From Firmicutes bacterium UBA5227 (GTDB taxonomy: Bacteria > Bacillota > Clostridia > Tissierellales > Sedimentibacteraceae): a stretch of DNA of 11,704 nucleotides. The notes beneath the pieces are model-generated. The model saw only the letters and a program-made list of their open reading frames with translations. It had not been told where the DNA came from and searched no databases. The stretch's first letter is position 1. The number at the start of each line of letters is the position of its first letter. The translations under genes and the position numbers were made by a program. Positions 1 to 6,437 of this stretch are shown one piece after another. The DNA lies in contig DHUT01000054.1 of NCBI GenBank assembly GCA_002409285.1, positions 1-11,704 on the forward strand. The letters are read 5' to 3'.

Positions 1-1467
1 AGTATCCATTACCATTGACCACAGCTCTTTGTAGGATTTAAGTCTCTCATCAACATCAGCCGTAGAAGCTCCAAGGTCTACAAGTTCCTCCATGCGCTGC
101 CAGTTAAAGGGACCGTCTTTGTATTTAACAACATACATTCCTACAGATTCACTGTGAACCTGCTGACGAATATTATTGAAATCGTAGTTGCCTGAATCAT
201 TGAAAACACAAACGTCATAATCCTGGGCATATAGTCTTGGTGTTACTGTGGCAGCTTCCATTACGGATACTTCCGCAGTTATTCCGGCTTGTGACAGGTT
301 AGCTTGAAGTACCTGTGCCATCTTGGCATTTGCAGATGAACCTGCACCATATGTCAGGATGGTTCCTACATTTACACCGTCTGGATATCCTGCTTCAGCA
401 AGCAATGCTTTTGCTTTCTCAAGATTATATCCGTAGGTTTCAAATCCATCTACAGGAGATGTGGGTACATAGTCAGAAGGCATGTACTGTGTAGCTTCTG
501 TTCCGTATCCGTCGCTTACAGCTAAGTTGATATCTTCCTTATTTACTGCATAAAACATTGCTTCACGAACCTTTTCGTTGGCTAAAACATCGCTTGAAAG
601 GTAGTTGATTGCCATAAACATTATATTGTTTCCTTTTACCATGGCATTGTTCTGACCCGAAGCCTTAGTTAAAGATTCCCAGTCTGACAATGGTGCATCC
701 TCCAGATAATTGATTTCATGATTCTCAAAAGCAACTACGGCGGCAGCATCATCTGAAATTACTACATATTCAACATTTTTTATGTCCGGAGCACCTCTCC
801 AGTAATCTTCAAATGCTTTAAGTTTAACTCCTGTGGCAATATTGTAGTCAACAGGATAATAGGGACCTGTTCCTGCCTTATTAGGTATTGTTCCGAATTT
901 GTCACCCTGCTCTGTAACTTCTTTTTCATTTGTGATTTTTATACAAAAGAAAGTATGATCTATGGGAGCATATGGCTTATCTAATGTAACCCTGACTGTT
1001 TGATCATCAACAGCTTCAACATTATCAATCATGGATGTAAGGTAATTAAACTTTGGATTTTTCATTGCGCGTTTATAGCTGAAAACAACGTCTGATGCTT
1101 TTAACGCATCTCCATTCTGAAACTTAACTCCGTCCTGGAGCGTGATGGTATAAATCTTCTGATCGTCACTTATTTGTACATCCTTTGCAAGTTCCTTGTA
1201 ATATCCGTTGTTTGACTCGTCCATTCCGTATAATCCTTCATACATTTGGTGCCAAACCTTCATATCACGTGTATTCGTTGTCTGTTCCCAGTCAAGTGAC
1301 GCCAGGGAAGCAATTAGTCTTAGCTTTAATGTCCTGTCTGCAGGATTTTCAGAGGAAATATCCGAATTATTCCCATTGGATTCCGGACTCGTTCCGCTTG
1401 AACACCCTGTTACACTTGTTACAACCATTAGTGCTGAAAGCATGATTGCAAAAATTCTTTTTTTCAT
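1..1467 (-). CDS. Family-5 ABC transporter substrate-binding lipoprotein (SBP1), C-terminus missing
   Basis: This is an extracytoplasmic solute-binding protein of the DppA/OppA (SBP family 5) type. It should be a membrane-anchored lipoprotein delivering a peptide- or opine-like ligand to an ABC permease that is not in the window. Translation gives 489 codons with no stop before the window edge. The N-terminus has Lys-Lys-Arg, a hydrophobic stretch and the lipobox VTGC with Cys22, followed by a Ser/Asn-rich linker. Typical family stretches follow: LQDGVKFQNGD, a PNKAGTGPYYP segment and DYWRGAPDIK. The ATG at 1467-1465 has AGGAG (1474-1478) six bases upstream. Family members usually run 500-550 residues, so only a short C-terminal part is missing. 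It lies downstream of EBP1 on the same strand but has its own sigma-54 promoter. It is closely paralogous to the gene at 10223. The ligand is unknown. Confidence 0.93.
   Translation of the reverse strand, partial: MKKRIFAIMLSALMVVTSVTGCSSGTSPESNGNNSDISSENPADRTLKLRLIASLASLDWEQTTNTRDMKVWHQMYEGLYGMDESNNGYYKELAKDVQISDDQKIYTITLQDGVKFQNGDALKASDVVFSYKRAMKNPKFNYLTSMIDNVEAVDDQTVRVTLDKPYAPIDHTFFCIKITNEKEVTEQGDKFGTIPNKAGTGPYYPVDYNIATGVKLKAFEDYWRGAPDIKNVEYVVISDDAAAVVAFENHEINYLEDAPLSDWESLTKASGQNNAMVKGNNIMFMAINYLSSDVLANEKVREAMFYAVNKEDINLAVSDGYGTEATQYMPSDYVPTSPVDGFETYGYNLEKAKALLAEAGYPDGVNVGTILTYGAGSSANAKMAQVLQANLSQAGITAEVSVMEAATVTPRLYAQDYDVCVFNDSGNYDFNNIRQQVHSESVGMYVVKYKDGPFNWQRMEELVDLGASTADVDERLKSYKELWSMVMDT
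778..870 (-). repeat. 93-base segment of SBP1 identical to SBP2 (inverted copy at 10835-10927)
   Basis: The reverse complement of 778-870 matches 10835-10927 at every base. With one mismatch the match extends a further 35 bases on the 5' side (from 10799). It encodes part of the TGPYYPVDYN to YWRGAPDIK region. Flanking parts of the genes show many silent and coding differences, so this tract is unusually conserved. Confidence 0.85.
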
Positions 1468-1623
1468 AACAATCTCCTCTTATAATGTATAATGTAGTTT
1501 TAATAATATAAATGTAAAAATTTTCCCCTAACCATATTAGCGACTTTTCCGTATACGTTTGCAATGAGTTGTATATTTTTTTAAACTTACCCTCCTAAAT
1601 TTTTTTATTGCAATATTATAATA

Positions 1624-1639
1624 AGCAATAACCGTACCA
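1624..1639 (-). promoter_or_regulatory. Sigma-54 (-24/-12) promoter for SBP1
   Basis: Read on the minus strand the sequence is TGGTACGGTTATTGCT, against the sigma-54 consensus TGGCAC-N5-TTGCW. The GG (1638-1637) and GC (1626-1625) are separated by exactly 10 bases, as required. The predicted start of transcription is near 1613, leaving a leader of about 145 bases before the SBP1 ATG. Two sigma-54 activator genes in the window make use of this promoter class credible. Confidence 0.8.
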
Positions 1640-1798
1640 ACCTTGTCACAATAATACGGAATAGTAATAGTTATATATTTTTTATCGAGTGCCTTGAAAT
1701 ATCAATCATATTTTAGTTTGAACATAATTTTTTAAAATATAAGTTTAAGTTGAAATAATAAAAATATAAGATAAAAATGAATAAAAAGGTATTTGAAT

Positions 1799-1844
1799 AA
1801 AAAAAACAAGCCATCATGTGCCGTAATTATGGCACATGATGGCT
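1799..1844 (-). terminator. Rho-independent terminator after EBP1
   Basis: A perfect 14-bp inverted repeat (1809-1822 with 1831-1844) encloses an 8-base loop. On the minus strand it is followed by one or two unpaired bases and a run of eight T (1806-1799). This is the expected position for the end of the EBP1 transcript. It separates that transcript from SBP1, so SBP1 probably depends on its own promoter. The top of the hairpin carries the GCC-N8-GGC motif repeated further upstream. Confidence 0.88.
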
Positions 1845-1892
1845 GTTTAAGAAGCGTGAATTAAGCAGAATGTTTTTTTTATTCAAAATATA

Positions 1893-1938
1893 GCCGTAAT
1901 TATGGCGCTATTAAAATGAAATGTGCCGGTTTTACGGC
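1893..1938. promoter_or_regulatory. Candidate activator-binding dyads GCC-N8-GGC (two copies, third copy at 1820-1833)
   Basis: GCCGTAATTATGGC occurs at 1893-1906 and, letter for letter, at 1820-1833. A related dyad, GCCGGTTTTACGGC, sits at 1925-1938 and overlaps the EBP1 stop codon. The copies at 1893 and 1925 are 32 bp apart centre to centre, about three helical turns. All lie roughly 210-325 bp upstream of the predicted SBP1 transcription start, a normal distance for sigma-54 enhancer sites. Assignment to EBP1 is inference from proximity. The copy at 1820 is part of the terminator stem, so its repetition may have a structural explanation. Confidence 0.5.
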
Positions 1939-3308
1939 TGTTTTAGTTTATCTATAGTGTATTTCTTCATTTTTTGTTGAAGAGTTTGTCGTGGTATTTC
2001 TAAATATTCTGCAGCTTGTGTAACATTTCCGTTCGTAATAAGCAGAGCTTCATGAATTAAATTTAGTTCCTGCTCTTCTAATATTTTTTTCATGGGTTTG
2101 GTTTTAGGGCACTCGTTGTAAAATTGTGTGTCGGTATCCTTTGCTTTTAGTTCACTCTCCCATGCAGGTGTGGAAAGAATTGACGATTCAATATAGTTTT
2201 CAAGTTCTCTGACGTTGCCCGGCCAGCTGTAGCTCATTAAAAATTTCATTAGTTCCTTTGAAATCGATGTTATATTTTTTTCAAAAATAGAATTATATTT
2301 TTCTGCAAAATAATTTGACAATAGTTCGATGTCTTCAATCCTCTCTCTTAATGGAGGAATTTCTATTTTAACTACAGATAGTCGATAATACAAATCTTTC
2401 CTTATAAATCCCTTGGATAAAATATCTTCGCTGTTGATATTTGTTGCTGCGATTATCCTGACATCAAATTTCCTTTCTTTTGTTTCACCAACCCTTCTTG
2501 CAGTCTTGCTTTCAATTGCTCTTAAAAGTTTTGCCTGCAAATGAAATGGCATGCAGTGCAGCTCATCTAAAAACAAGGTACCTCCGTCACATGCTTCAAA
2601 TAATCCCTTCTTATCCAGCGCACCGGTATAGCTGCCCTTGCTTGAGCCGAAAAAAATACTTTCTAAAAGGTTTTCAGGAACGGCAGAACAATTTTGAGCA
2701 ATAAATGGTTTGTCTTTTCTTGAAGAAAAACTATGTATTCCGTGTGCAAATAATTCTTTTCCTGTACCGGTTTCTCCCATAATTAGAACCGGAACAGAGG
2801 AGTCGGAAATATTTTTCGCATATTCAACTAATTTAACCATATTACTATTTTTACAGATAATATTGTCAAAGGTATAAATAGATTTATACCCTAAATCCAA
2901 GCATCTTGGAGTCAGATTGATAGTTGAATTTACCGAATTCATATCAGTATTCTTTCTGTTAAAACTTTTGTTTGAAACTATGGATTTGGAAAGCTCAATT
3001 GCTCCAACCACCACTCCATCATGTTTTATCGGAAATGAAATATTGTCTGTGTATGTATCTCCGGTATATGGGTTTTTTACAAGCTGACCAATATATTCAA
3101 CCGGCATCTCCTTGTTCATACATTCAAAAAGAGTACTGTTTGAACTGTCTAAATTATAAAATACATCAAACAGTTTTTTTCCAATTATTGTTTTTTCTAT
3201 TTTTTTATCAATATCTTGGTTAAATTTAATTGTAAAAAGAATTGTACCTTCATTGTTAATTATTGTTATTCCATCAACATAATTCATTTTTTTATATAAA
3301 GAAGACAT
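1932..3308 (-). CDS. Sigma-54-dependent transcriptional activator, PAS-like/AAA+/Fis-type HTH (EBP1)
   Basis: This is a 458-residue bacterial enhancer-binding protein that should use ATP hydrolysis to open sigma-54 promoters. Residues about 5-115 form a PAS-like sensory domain ending in IKHDGVVVGAIELSK, much like the RocR-type input domain. The AAA+ domain follows, with Walker A GETGTGKE (178-185), the sigma-54 contact loop as GSYTGA (225-230, instead of GAFTGA), Walker B GTLFLDEL (243-250) and PPLRER near 318. The C-terminal helix-turn-helix (about 424-448) reads GNVTQAAEYLEIPRQTL. I prefer ATG at 3308, which has GTGGTGAT just upstream, over an in-frame GTG at 3320 with no ribosome binding site. 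It is transcribed divergently from the PLP enzyme and lies upstream of SBP1. There is no response-regulator receiver domain, so direct ligand sensing is likely. The ligand is unknown. Confidence 0.93.
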   Translation of the reverse strand: MSSLYKKMNYVDGITIINNEGTILFTIKFNQDIDKKIEKTIIGKKLFDVFYNLDSSNSTLFECMNKEMPVEYIGQLVKNPYTGDTYTDNISFPIKHDGVVVGAIELSKSIVSNKSFNRKNTDMNSVNSTINLTPRCLDLGYKSIYTFDNIICKNSNMVKLVEYAKNISDSSVPVLIMGETGTGKELFAHGIHSFSSRKDKPFIAQNCSAVPENLLESIFFGSSKGSYTGALDKKGLFEACDGGTLFLDELHCMPFHLQAKLLRAIESKTARRVGETKERKFDVRIIAATNINSEDILSKGFIRKDLYYRLSVVKIEIPPLRERIEDIELLSNYFAEKYNSIFEKNITSISKELMKFLMSYSWPGNVRELENYIESSILSTPAWESELKAKDTDTQFYNECPKTKPMKKILEEQELNLIHEALLITNGNVTQAAEYLEIPRQTLQQKMKKYTIDKLKQP

Positions 3309-3404
3309 AATTATCACCACAATCTTTTATAAATGTTTTTTAACTTCATACATGAAATCTGATTGTCTATTTCAAAATAATAGCTGCTGCATTTCATTAA
3401 AGGT

Positions 3405-3433
3405 AGTATACAGTATTTTTTGGGTGCATTCAA
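3405..3433 (-). promoter_or_regulatory. Candidate sigma-70 promoter for EBP1
   Basis: On the minus strand TTGAAT (3433-3428), a 17-base spacer and TATACT (3410-3405) resemble a sigma-A/70 promoter. Transcription would begin near 3398 and give a leader of about 90 bases before the ATG at 3308. In AT-rich DNA such matches arise by chance, so confidence is moderate. Confidence 0.5.
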
Positions 3434-3479
3434 CTAATTTATATGGGTAAGTTAAAATAGGCTGGTGTTTTTATTATCA

Positions 3480-3508
3480 TTGCAAACATTGTCAAAATAT
3501 AGTATAAT
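3480..3508 (+). promoter_or_regulatory. Candidate sigma-70 promoter for the PLP enzyme-EBP2 operon
   Basis: TTGCAA (3480-3485), a 17-base spacer and a perfect TATAAT (3503-3508) place the transcription start near 3515. That lies after the in-frame TTG at 3512 and before the ATG at 3560, which supports the ATG as the real start of the downstream gene. I see no sigma-54 promoter in this divergent region, so the regulators are probably expressed from housekeeping promoters. Confidence 0.6.
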
Positions 3509-3559
3509 TTATTGAAAAGTTATAGTGAAATATTAAAAAAAGATGAGAGGAATATAAGT

Positions 3560-4750
3560 ATGACATATGATTTTACAAGCATAATTGACCGGCACGGAAG
3601 GGATTCAATTGCTGTTGATTTCCCACCTGAGGTACCTGAGGATGGATTTGATGTGATTCCAATGTGGGTTGCTGACATGAATTTTCCAACAAGTCCTACT
3701 ATACAGAAAACGATTATCGAGAGGGCAAAGCATCCTATGTTTGGCTATTTTATGCCAAGTAAAGAATACTATGATTCAATTATTAAATGGCAGACAACTC
3801 GAAACGGCGTAACAGGATTGATGGCAGAGCACATAGGCTATGAAAATGGTGTACTGGGATGCGTGACATCGGCAGTGGATGCATTTTCTGCCCCCGGAGA
3901 CTACATTCTTCTTCATTCTCCTACATATATCGGTTTCACATCATCCCTGGAAAACAACGGAAGAAGGATTATCCATTCTGACCTTGTACAGGATGAAGAC
4001 GGAATATGGCGCATGAATTATGAAGATATGGAGAAAAAAATTCAGAAATATAAAATACATATGGCAGTATTTTGTTCGCCGCATAATCCGTGCGGTCGTG
4101 TGTGGGAACGTGAAGAAATTGAAAAGGCCATGGAAATTTATAAAAGAAATGACTGTGTTGTAGTTTCCGATGAAATCTGGAGTGATATTATTTTATATAA
4201 CAACAAACACATACCTACGCAAAGCATAAGCGAAGATGCAAAAAATCGCACAATTGCCATTTATGCTCCAAGCAAGACATTTAATCTTGCCGGGTTAGTG
4301 GGCTCATACCATATTATTTACAACAAATATTTGCGTGACCGTGTCATGGCTCAAAGCAGCAAGTCTCATTATAACGAAGTAAATGTTCTTTCTGTTCATG
4401 CACTGATTGGTGCCTATATGCCAGAAGGTCATGTGTGGGTTGACGAACTTCGTCAGGTGCTTGCAGAAAATGTGGATTATGCTTCTGACCACATCATTAA
4501 TAATTATAAGGGAATTAAATTTTCAAAACCTCAGGGAACGTATATGCTTTATCTTGATTGTGAAGAGTGGTGCAAGAACCATAACATGTCTCTGGATCAG
4601 TTATATAAAAAAGGAACAGATGTGGGAGTTATGTGGCAGGACGGACGACCATTTAATCGTTCATATGCAATCCGTATAAATCTTGCTCTGCCCAAATCAA
4701 AAGTAATTGAAGCTTTTGAACGTTTGGATAAATATGTTTTTAGTGTTTAA
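3560..4750 (+). CDS. MalY/PatB-type PLP-dependent aminotransferase / cysteine-S-conjugate beta-lyase
   Basis: This is a 396-residue fold-type I PLP enzyme of the MalY/PatB family. Characterised members cleave cystathionine, cysteine or related S-conjugates to pyruvate, ammonia and a thiol, and some act as aminotransferases. Family marks visible are the N-terminal MTYDFTSIIDRHG, MWVADMNFP (35-43), SPHNPCGRVW (173-182), SDEIWSDI (203-210, with the Asp expected to contact the pyridine nitrogen) and the PLP lysine Lys239 in PSKTFNLAG. I chose ATG at 3560, which is preceded by GAGAGG. A TTG at 3512 would add 16 residues but precedes the predicted transcription start. EBP2 follows after 33 bases, so the two are probably cotranscribed. 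Its place beside a protein B reductase suggests that it acts on the substrate or product of that pathway, or supplies pyruvate or amino groups. The true substrate cannot be read from the sequence. Confidence 0.9.
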   Translation: MTYDFTSIIDRHGRDSIAVDFPPEVPEDGFDVIPMWVADMNFPTSPTIQKTIIERAKHPMFGYFMPSKEYYDSIIKWQTTRNGVTGLMAEHIGYENGVLGCVTSAVDAFSAPGDYILLHSPTYIGFTSSLENNGRRIIHSDLVQDEDGIWRMNYEDMEKKIQKYKIHMAVFCSPHNPCGRVWEREEIEKAMEIYKRNDCVVVSDEIWSDIILYNNKHIPTQSISEDAKNRTIAIYAPSKTFNLAGLVGSYHIIYNKYLRDRVMAQSSKSHYNEVNVLSVHALIGAYMPEGHVWVDELRQVLAENVDYASDHIINNYKGIKFSKPQGTYMLYLDCEEWCKNHNMSLDQLYKKGTDVGVMWQDGRPFNRSYAIRINLALPKSKVIEAFERLDKYVFSV

Positions 4751-4783
4751 TCTATATGCAAGTATATAGAAGAAGGGGATAGA

Positions 4784-6202
4784 ATGATTGATTTTGGTGG
4801 ATTTAGCTTGAACAGCCTTGACTATATACTGATTGTCGACAGAGAATTTACCATAGTCTACAATACACGTCTTGATAAAAGATTAAATATCGATTTTAGT
4901 GATGAGGATAAAATCAATTATATAAACAGGAACCTTTTTGAGGTGTACCCTACAATAGATAAAAAAACCAGCTCTATAGTAGAGTCTATGAGAACAGGGG
5001 AAATTGTTGTAAGAAAATCACAAAAATTTAAAGATTTTAAAGGTATATTCTATATAACTAATAATGTTACCATCCCGATAGTAAGAAAAGGAATTATTGT
5101 TGGAGCGGTAGAGCTTACGAAGGACGTTAAAACAATTTATAACGTTAAAAACGAAAATGTTAATATGGTTATAGACCGTGAGGAGGATGATATTACTAAT
5201 AACATTGCTGCAGATGACAGCAAATTCACTTTTGATGACATAATAACAAATGATGAGAAAATGCTGAAAATAATTGAATATGCAAAGACAATGTCATTAA
5301 GTAAAAATCCTACATTAATATATGGTGAGACGGGTACAGGAAAAGAAGTTTTTGTTCAATCCATGATTAATTACAGCGGTATATCAAGAAAAAAGGTGGT
5401 AATTCAAAATTGTGCGGCTTTGCCGCAAAATTTGATAGAATCTATATTATTTGGTACGTACAAAGGAGCATATACCGGTGCAGAAAATCGAAAAGGATTA
5501 TTTGAGGAGGCTGACGGAGGAATAATATTCCTTGATGAGCTAAGCACATTGCCCTATGATGTTCAGGGAAAACTTTTGAGGGTATTGCAGGACGGGAGCT
5601 TCAGACCTGTTGGTTCTAATATTGAAAAATCAGTTAGCGTAAAGATAATAGCGGCAATGAACGTGGATCCCATGGAAGCAATAAAAAATATGCAGTTGAG
5701 GAAGGATCTTTTTTACAGGTTAAGCGGCGGAATGATTTATCTTCCGCCTCTGAGAGAGAGGAAAAAGGATATTACTCTGTTTGTGGATAATTATATTAAA
5801 ATGTATAACAATATGTATGGAAAGAAAGTGTGTGGGATTACAGGCAAGGTAGAAAATATTTTTCAGGAATATGACTGGGAAGGAAATATCAGAGAACTCA
5901 GGCACATAGTTGAATCCATGGTAAGCATATCGCAGGGCAGTGAGCTGGATGTTGAGCAGCTTCCGGCATATATGTATGATCGTGTTTATAACACAGGAAA
6001 AAAGGAAAAGACAATTTTAGAATTCGAAAACAGGTTCGAAAAAGAAGAATATAATTTTAACAAAATAATAATGGACAAAGAAATAGAATTAATAAAAAGG
6101 GTTATGTCTTTGTCAGGAGGCAATAAGACAAGAGCGGCAGAGTTGCTTGGAATTCCAAGACAAACACTTAAATATAAAATAGATAAATACAAATTAAATT
6201 AG
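4784..6202 (+). CDS. Sigma-54-dependent transcriptional activator, RocR-like (EBP2)
   Basis: This 472-residue enhancer-binding protein has the same layout as EBP1. A PAS-like sensory region (about 8-118) carries the NVTIPIVRKGIIVGAVELTKD stretch reminiscent of RocR-type regulators of arginine/ornithine use. Then come Walker A GETGTGKE (181-188), the sigma-54 loop GAYTGA (228-233), Walker B GGIIFLDEL (245-253), YDWEGNIREL (363-372, with Glu where most members have Pro) and a Fis-type HTH GNKTRAAELLGIPRQTL (446-462). GAAGGGG (4772-4778) lies five bases before the ATG. It follows the PLP enzyme and directly precedes the sigma-54 promoter at 6345, so it is the natural activator of the reductase operon. 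It resembles EBP1, especially in the recognition helix, so cross-talk between the two is possible. Confidence 0.93.
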   Translation: MIDFGGFSLNSLDYILIVDREFTIVYNTRLDKRLNIDFSDEDKINYINRNLFEVYPTIDKKTSSIVESMRTGEIVVRKSQKFKDFKGIFYITNNVTIPIVRKGIIVGAVELTKDVKTIYNVKNENVNMVIDREEDDITNNIAADDSKFTFDDIITNDEKMLKIIEYAKTMSLSKNPTLIYGETGTGKEVFVQSMINYSGISRKKVVIQNCAALPQNLIESILFGTYKGAYTGAENRKGLFEEADGGIIFLDELSTLPYDVQGKLLRVLQDGSFRPVGSNIEKSVSVKIIAAMNVDPMEAIKNMQLRKDLFYRLSGGMIYLPPLRERKKDITLFVDNYIKMYNNMYGKKVCGITGKVENIFQEYDWEGNIRELRHIVESMVSISQGSELDVEQLPAYMYDRVYNTGKKEKTILEFENRFEKEEYNFNKIIMDKEIELIKRVMSLSGGNKTRAAELLGIPRQTLKYKIDKYKLN

Positions 6203-6207
6203 AAATT

Positions 6208-6251
6208 GACAAAAAACTGTCTTTATTTTCTCAAATCGACAATTTCTTGTC
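6208..6251. promoter_or_regulatory. Candidate enhancer sites: two GACA-N6-TGTC dyads
   Basis: GACA-AAAAAC-TGTC (6208-6221) and GACA-ATTTCT-TGTC (6238-6251) share the same half-sites and the same 6-base gap. They repeat at a 30-bp interval, close to three helical turns, so two dimers would sit on one DNA face. They begin five bases after the EBP2 stop codon and lie about 120-165 bp upstream of the predicted transcription start. That is the classic position for a sigma-54 activator. Assignment to EBP2 is inference. Confidence 0.65.
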
Positions 6252-6258
6252 ATCAACT

Positions 6259-6294
6259 AACAAAAGAACGACGAAAATTCGTCGTTCTTTTGTT
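6259..6294 (+). terminator. Rho-independent terminator after EBP2 (17-bp perfect stem)
   Basis: A perfect inverted repeat (6259-6275 with 6278-6294) leaves only two bases in the formal loop. The 3' arm ends in a T-rich stretch (TTCTTTTGTT), so it can end the PLP enzyme-EBP2 transcript. It sits between the enhancer-like dyads and the sigma-54 promoter, insulating the reductase operon from read-through. An AT-rich perfect hairpin could also work in both directions. Confidence 0.75.
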
Positions 6295-6344
6295 GCCCTG
6301 GAAACAATATCTTAAAATCATTCATTTTTCAATACATTTTTTAT

Positions 6345-6360
6345 TGGCACGATTTTTGCT
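6345..6360 (+). promoter_or_regulatory. Sigma-54 (-24/-12) promoter of the reductase operon
   Basis: TGGCACGATTTTTGCT is a full match to the consensus TGGCAC-N5-TTGCW. GG (6346-6347) and GC (6358-6359) are separated by the required 10 bases. Transcription should start near 6371, giving an AT-rich leader of about 67 bases with no visible attenuator before the ATG at 6438. Together with the upstream dyads and the adjacent activator gene, this is the best-supported regulatory element in the window. Confidence 0.93.
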
Positions 6361-6437
6361 TGGTTAAATAGTTGTATAAATTTATTTTTAATATTAAAAT
6401 GTAAAAATTAAAAAAAGTTATATGAAGGGAGTAAAGA

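Larger units (their letters stand above)
1468..1931. other. 464-base regulatory gap between SBP1 and EBP1
   Basis: I see no credible gene in this AT-rich gap. Read on the minus strand it holds the EBP1 terminator (1799-1844), three GCC-N8-GGC dyads (1820, 1893, 1925), a sigma-54 promoter (1624-1639) and a leader of about 145 bases before SBP1. The leader contains an AGGAGG (1596-1591) not followed by a usable start codon. The stretch 1645-1798 is very AT-rich and would suit DNA bending between distant activator sites and the promoter. Confidence 0.8.

Noticed and set aside
1185..1492. Plus-strand ORFs antisense to SBP1
   Set aside because: They are shadows of the strongly supported minus-strand lipoprotein gene and have no ribosome binding sites or family features.
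1367..1564. A small minus-strand ORF beginning with TTG at 1564 in the SBP1 leader
   Set aside because: The nearest AGGAGG is about 27 bases away, the frame runs over the SBP1 signal-peptide region in another frame, and the product looks like no protein I know.
1605..1631. The inverted repeat TATTGC-N13-GCAATA as an operator at the SBP1 promoter
   Set aside because: One arm is the -12 element of the sigma-54 promoter and the other lies in AT-rich DNA, so the match is short and likely coincidental.
3512..3559. TTG at 3512 as the start of the PLP enzyme
   Set aside because: It has no ribosome binding site, lies at or before the predicted transcription start, and adds 16 residues absent from MalY/PatB proteins. 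ATG at 3560 fits the family N-terminus.
6259..6294. The 17-bp perfect inverted repeat as a regulator-binding operator
   Set aside because: The near-zero loop, T-rich 3' arm and position after the EBP2 stop fit a terminator better. The GACA-N6-TGTC pair is the more likely operator.
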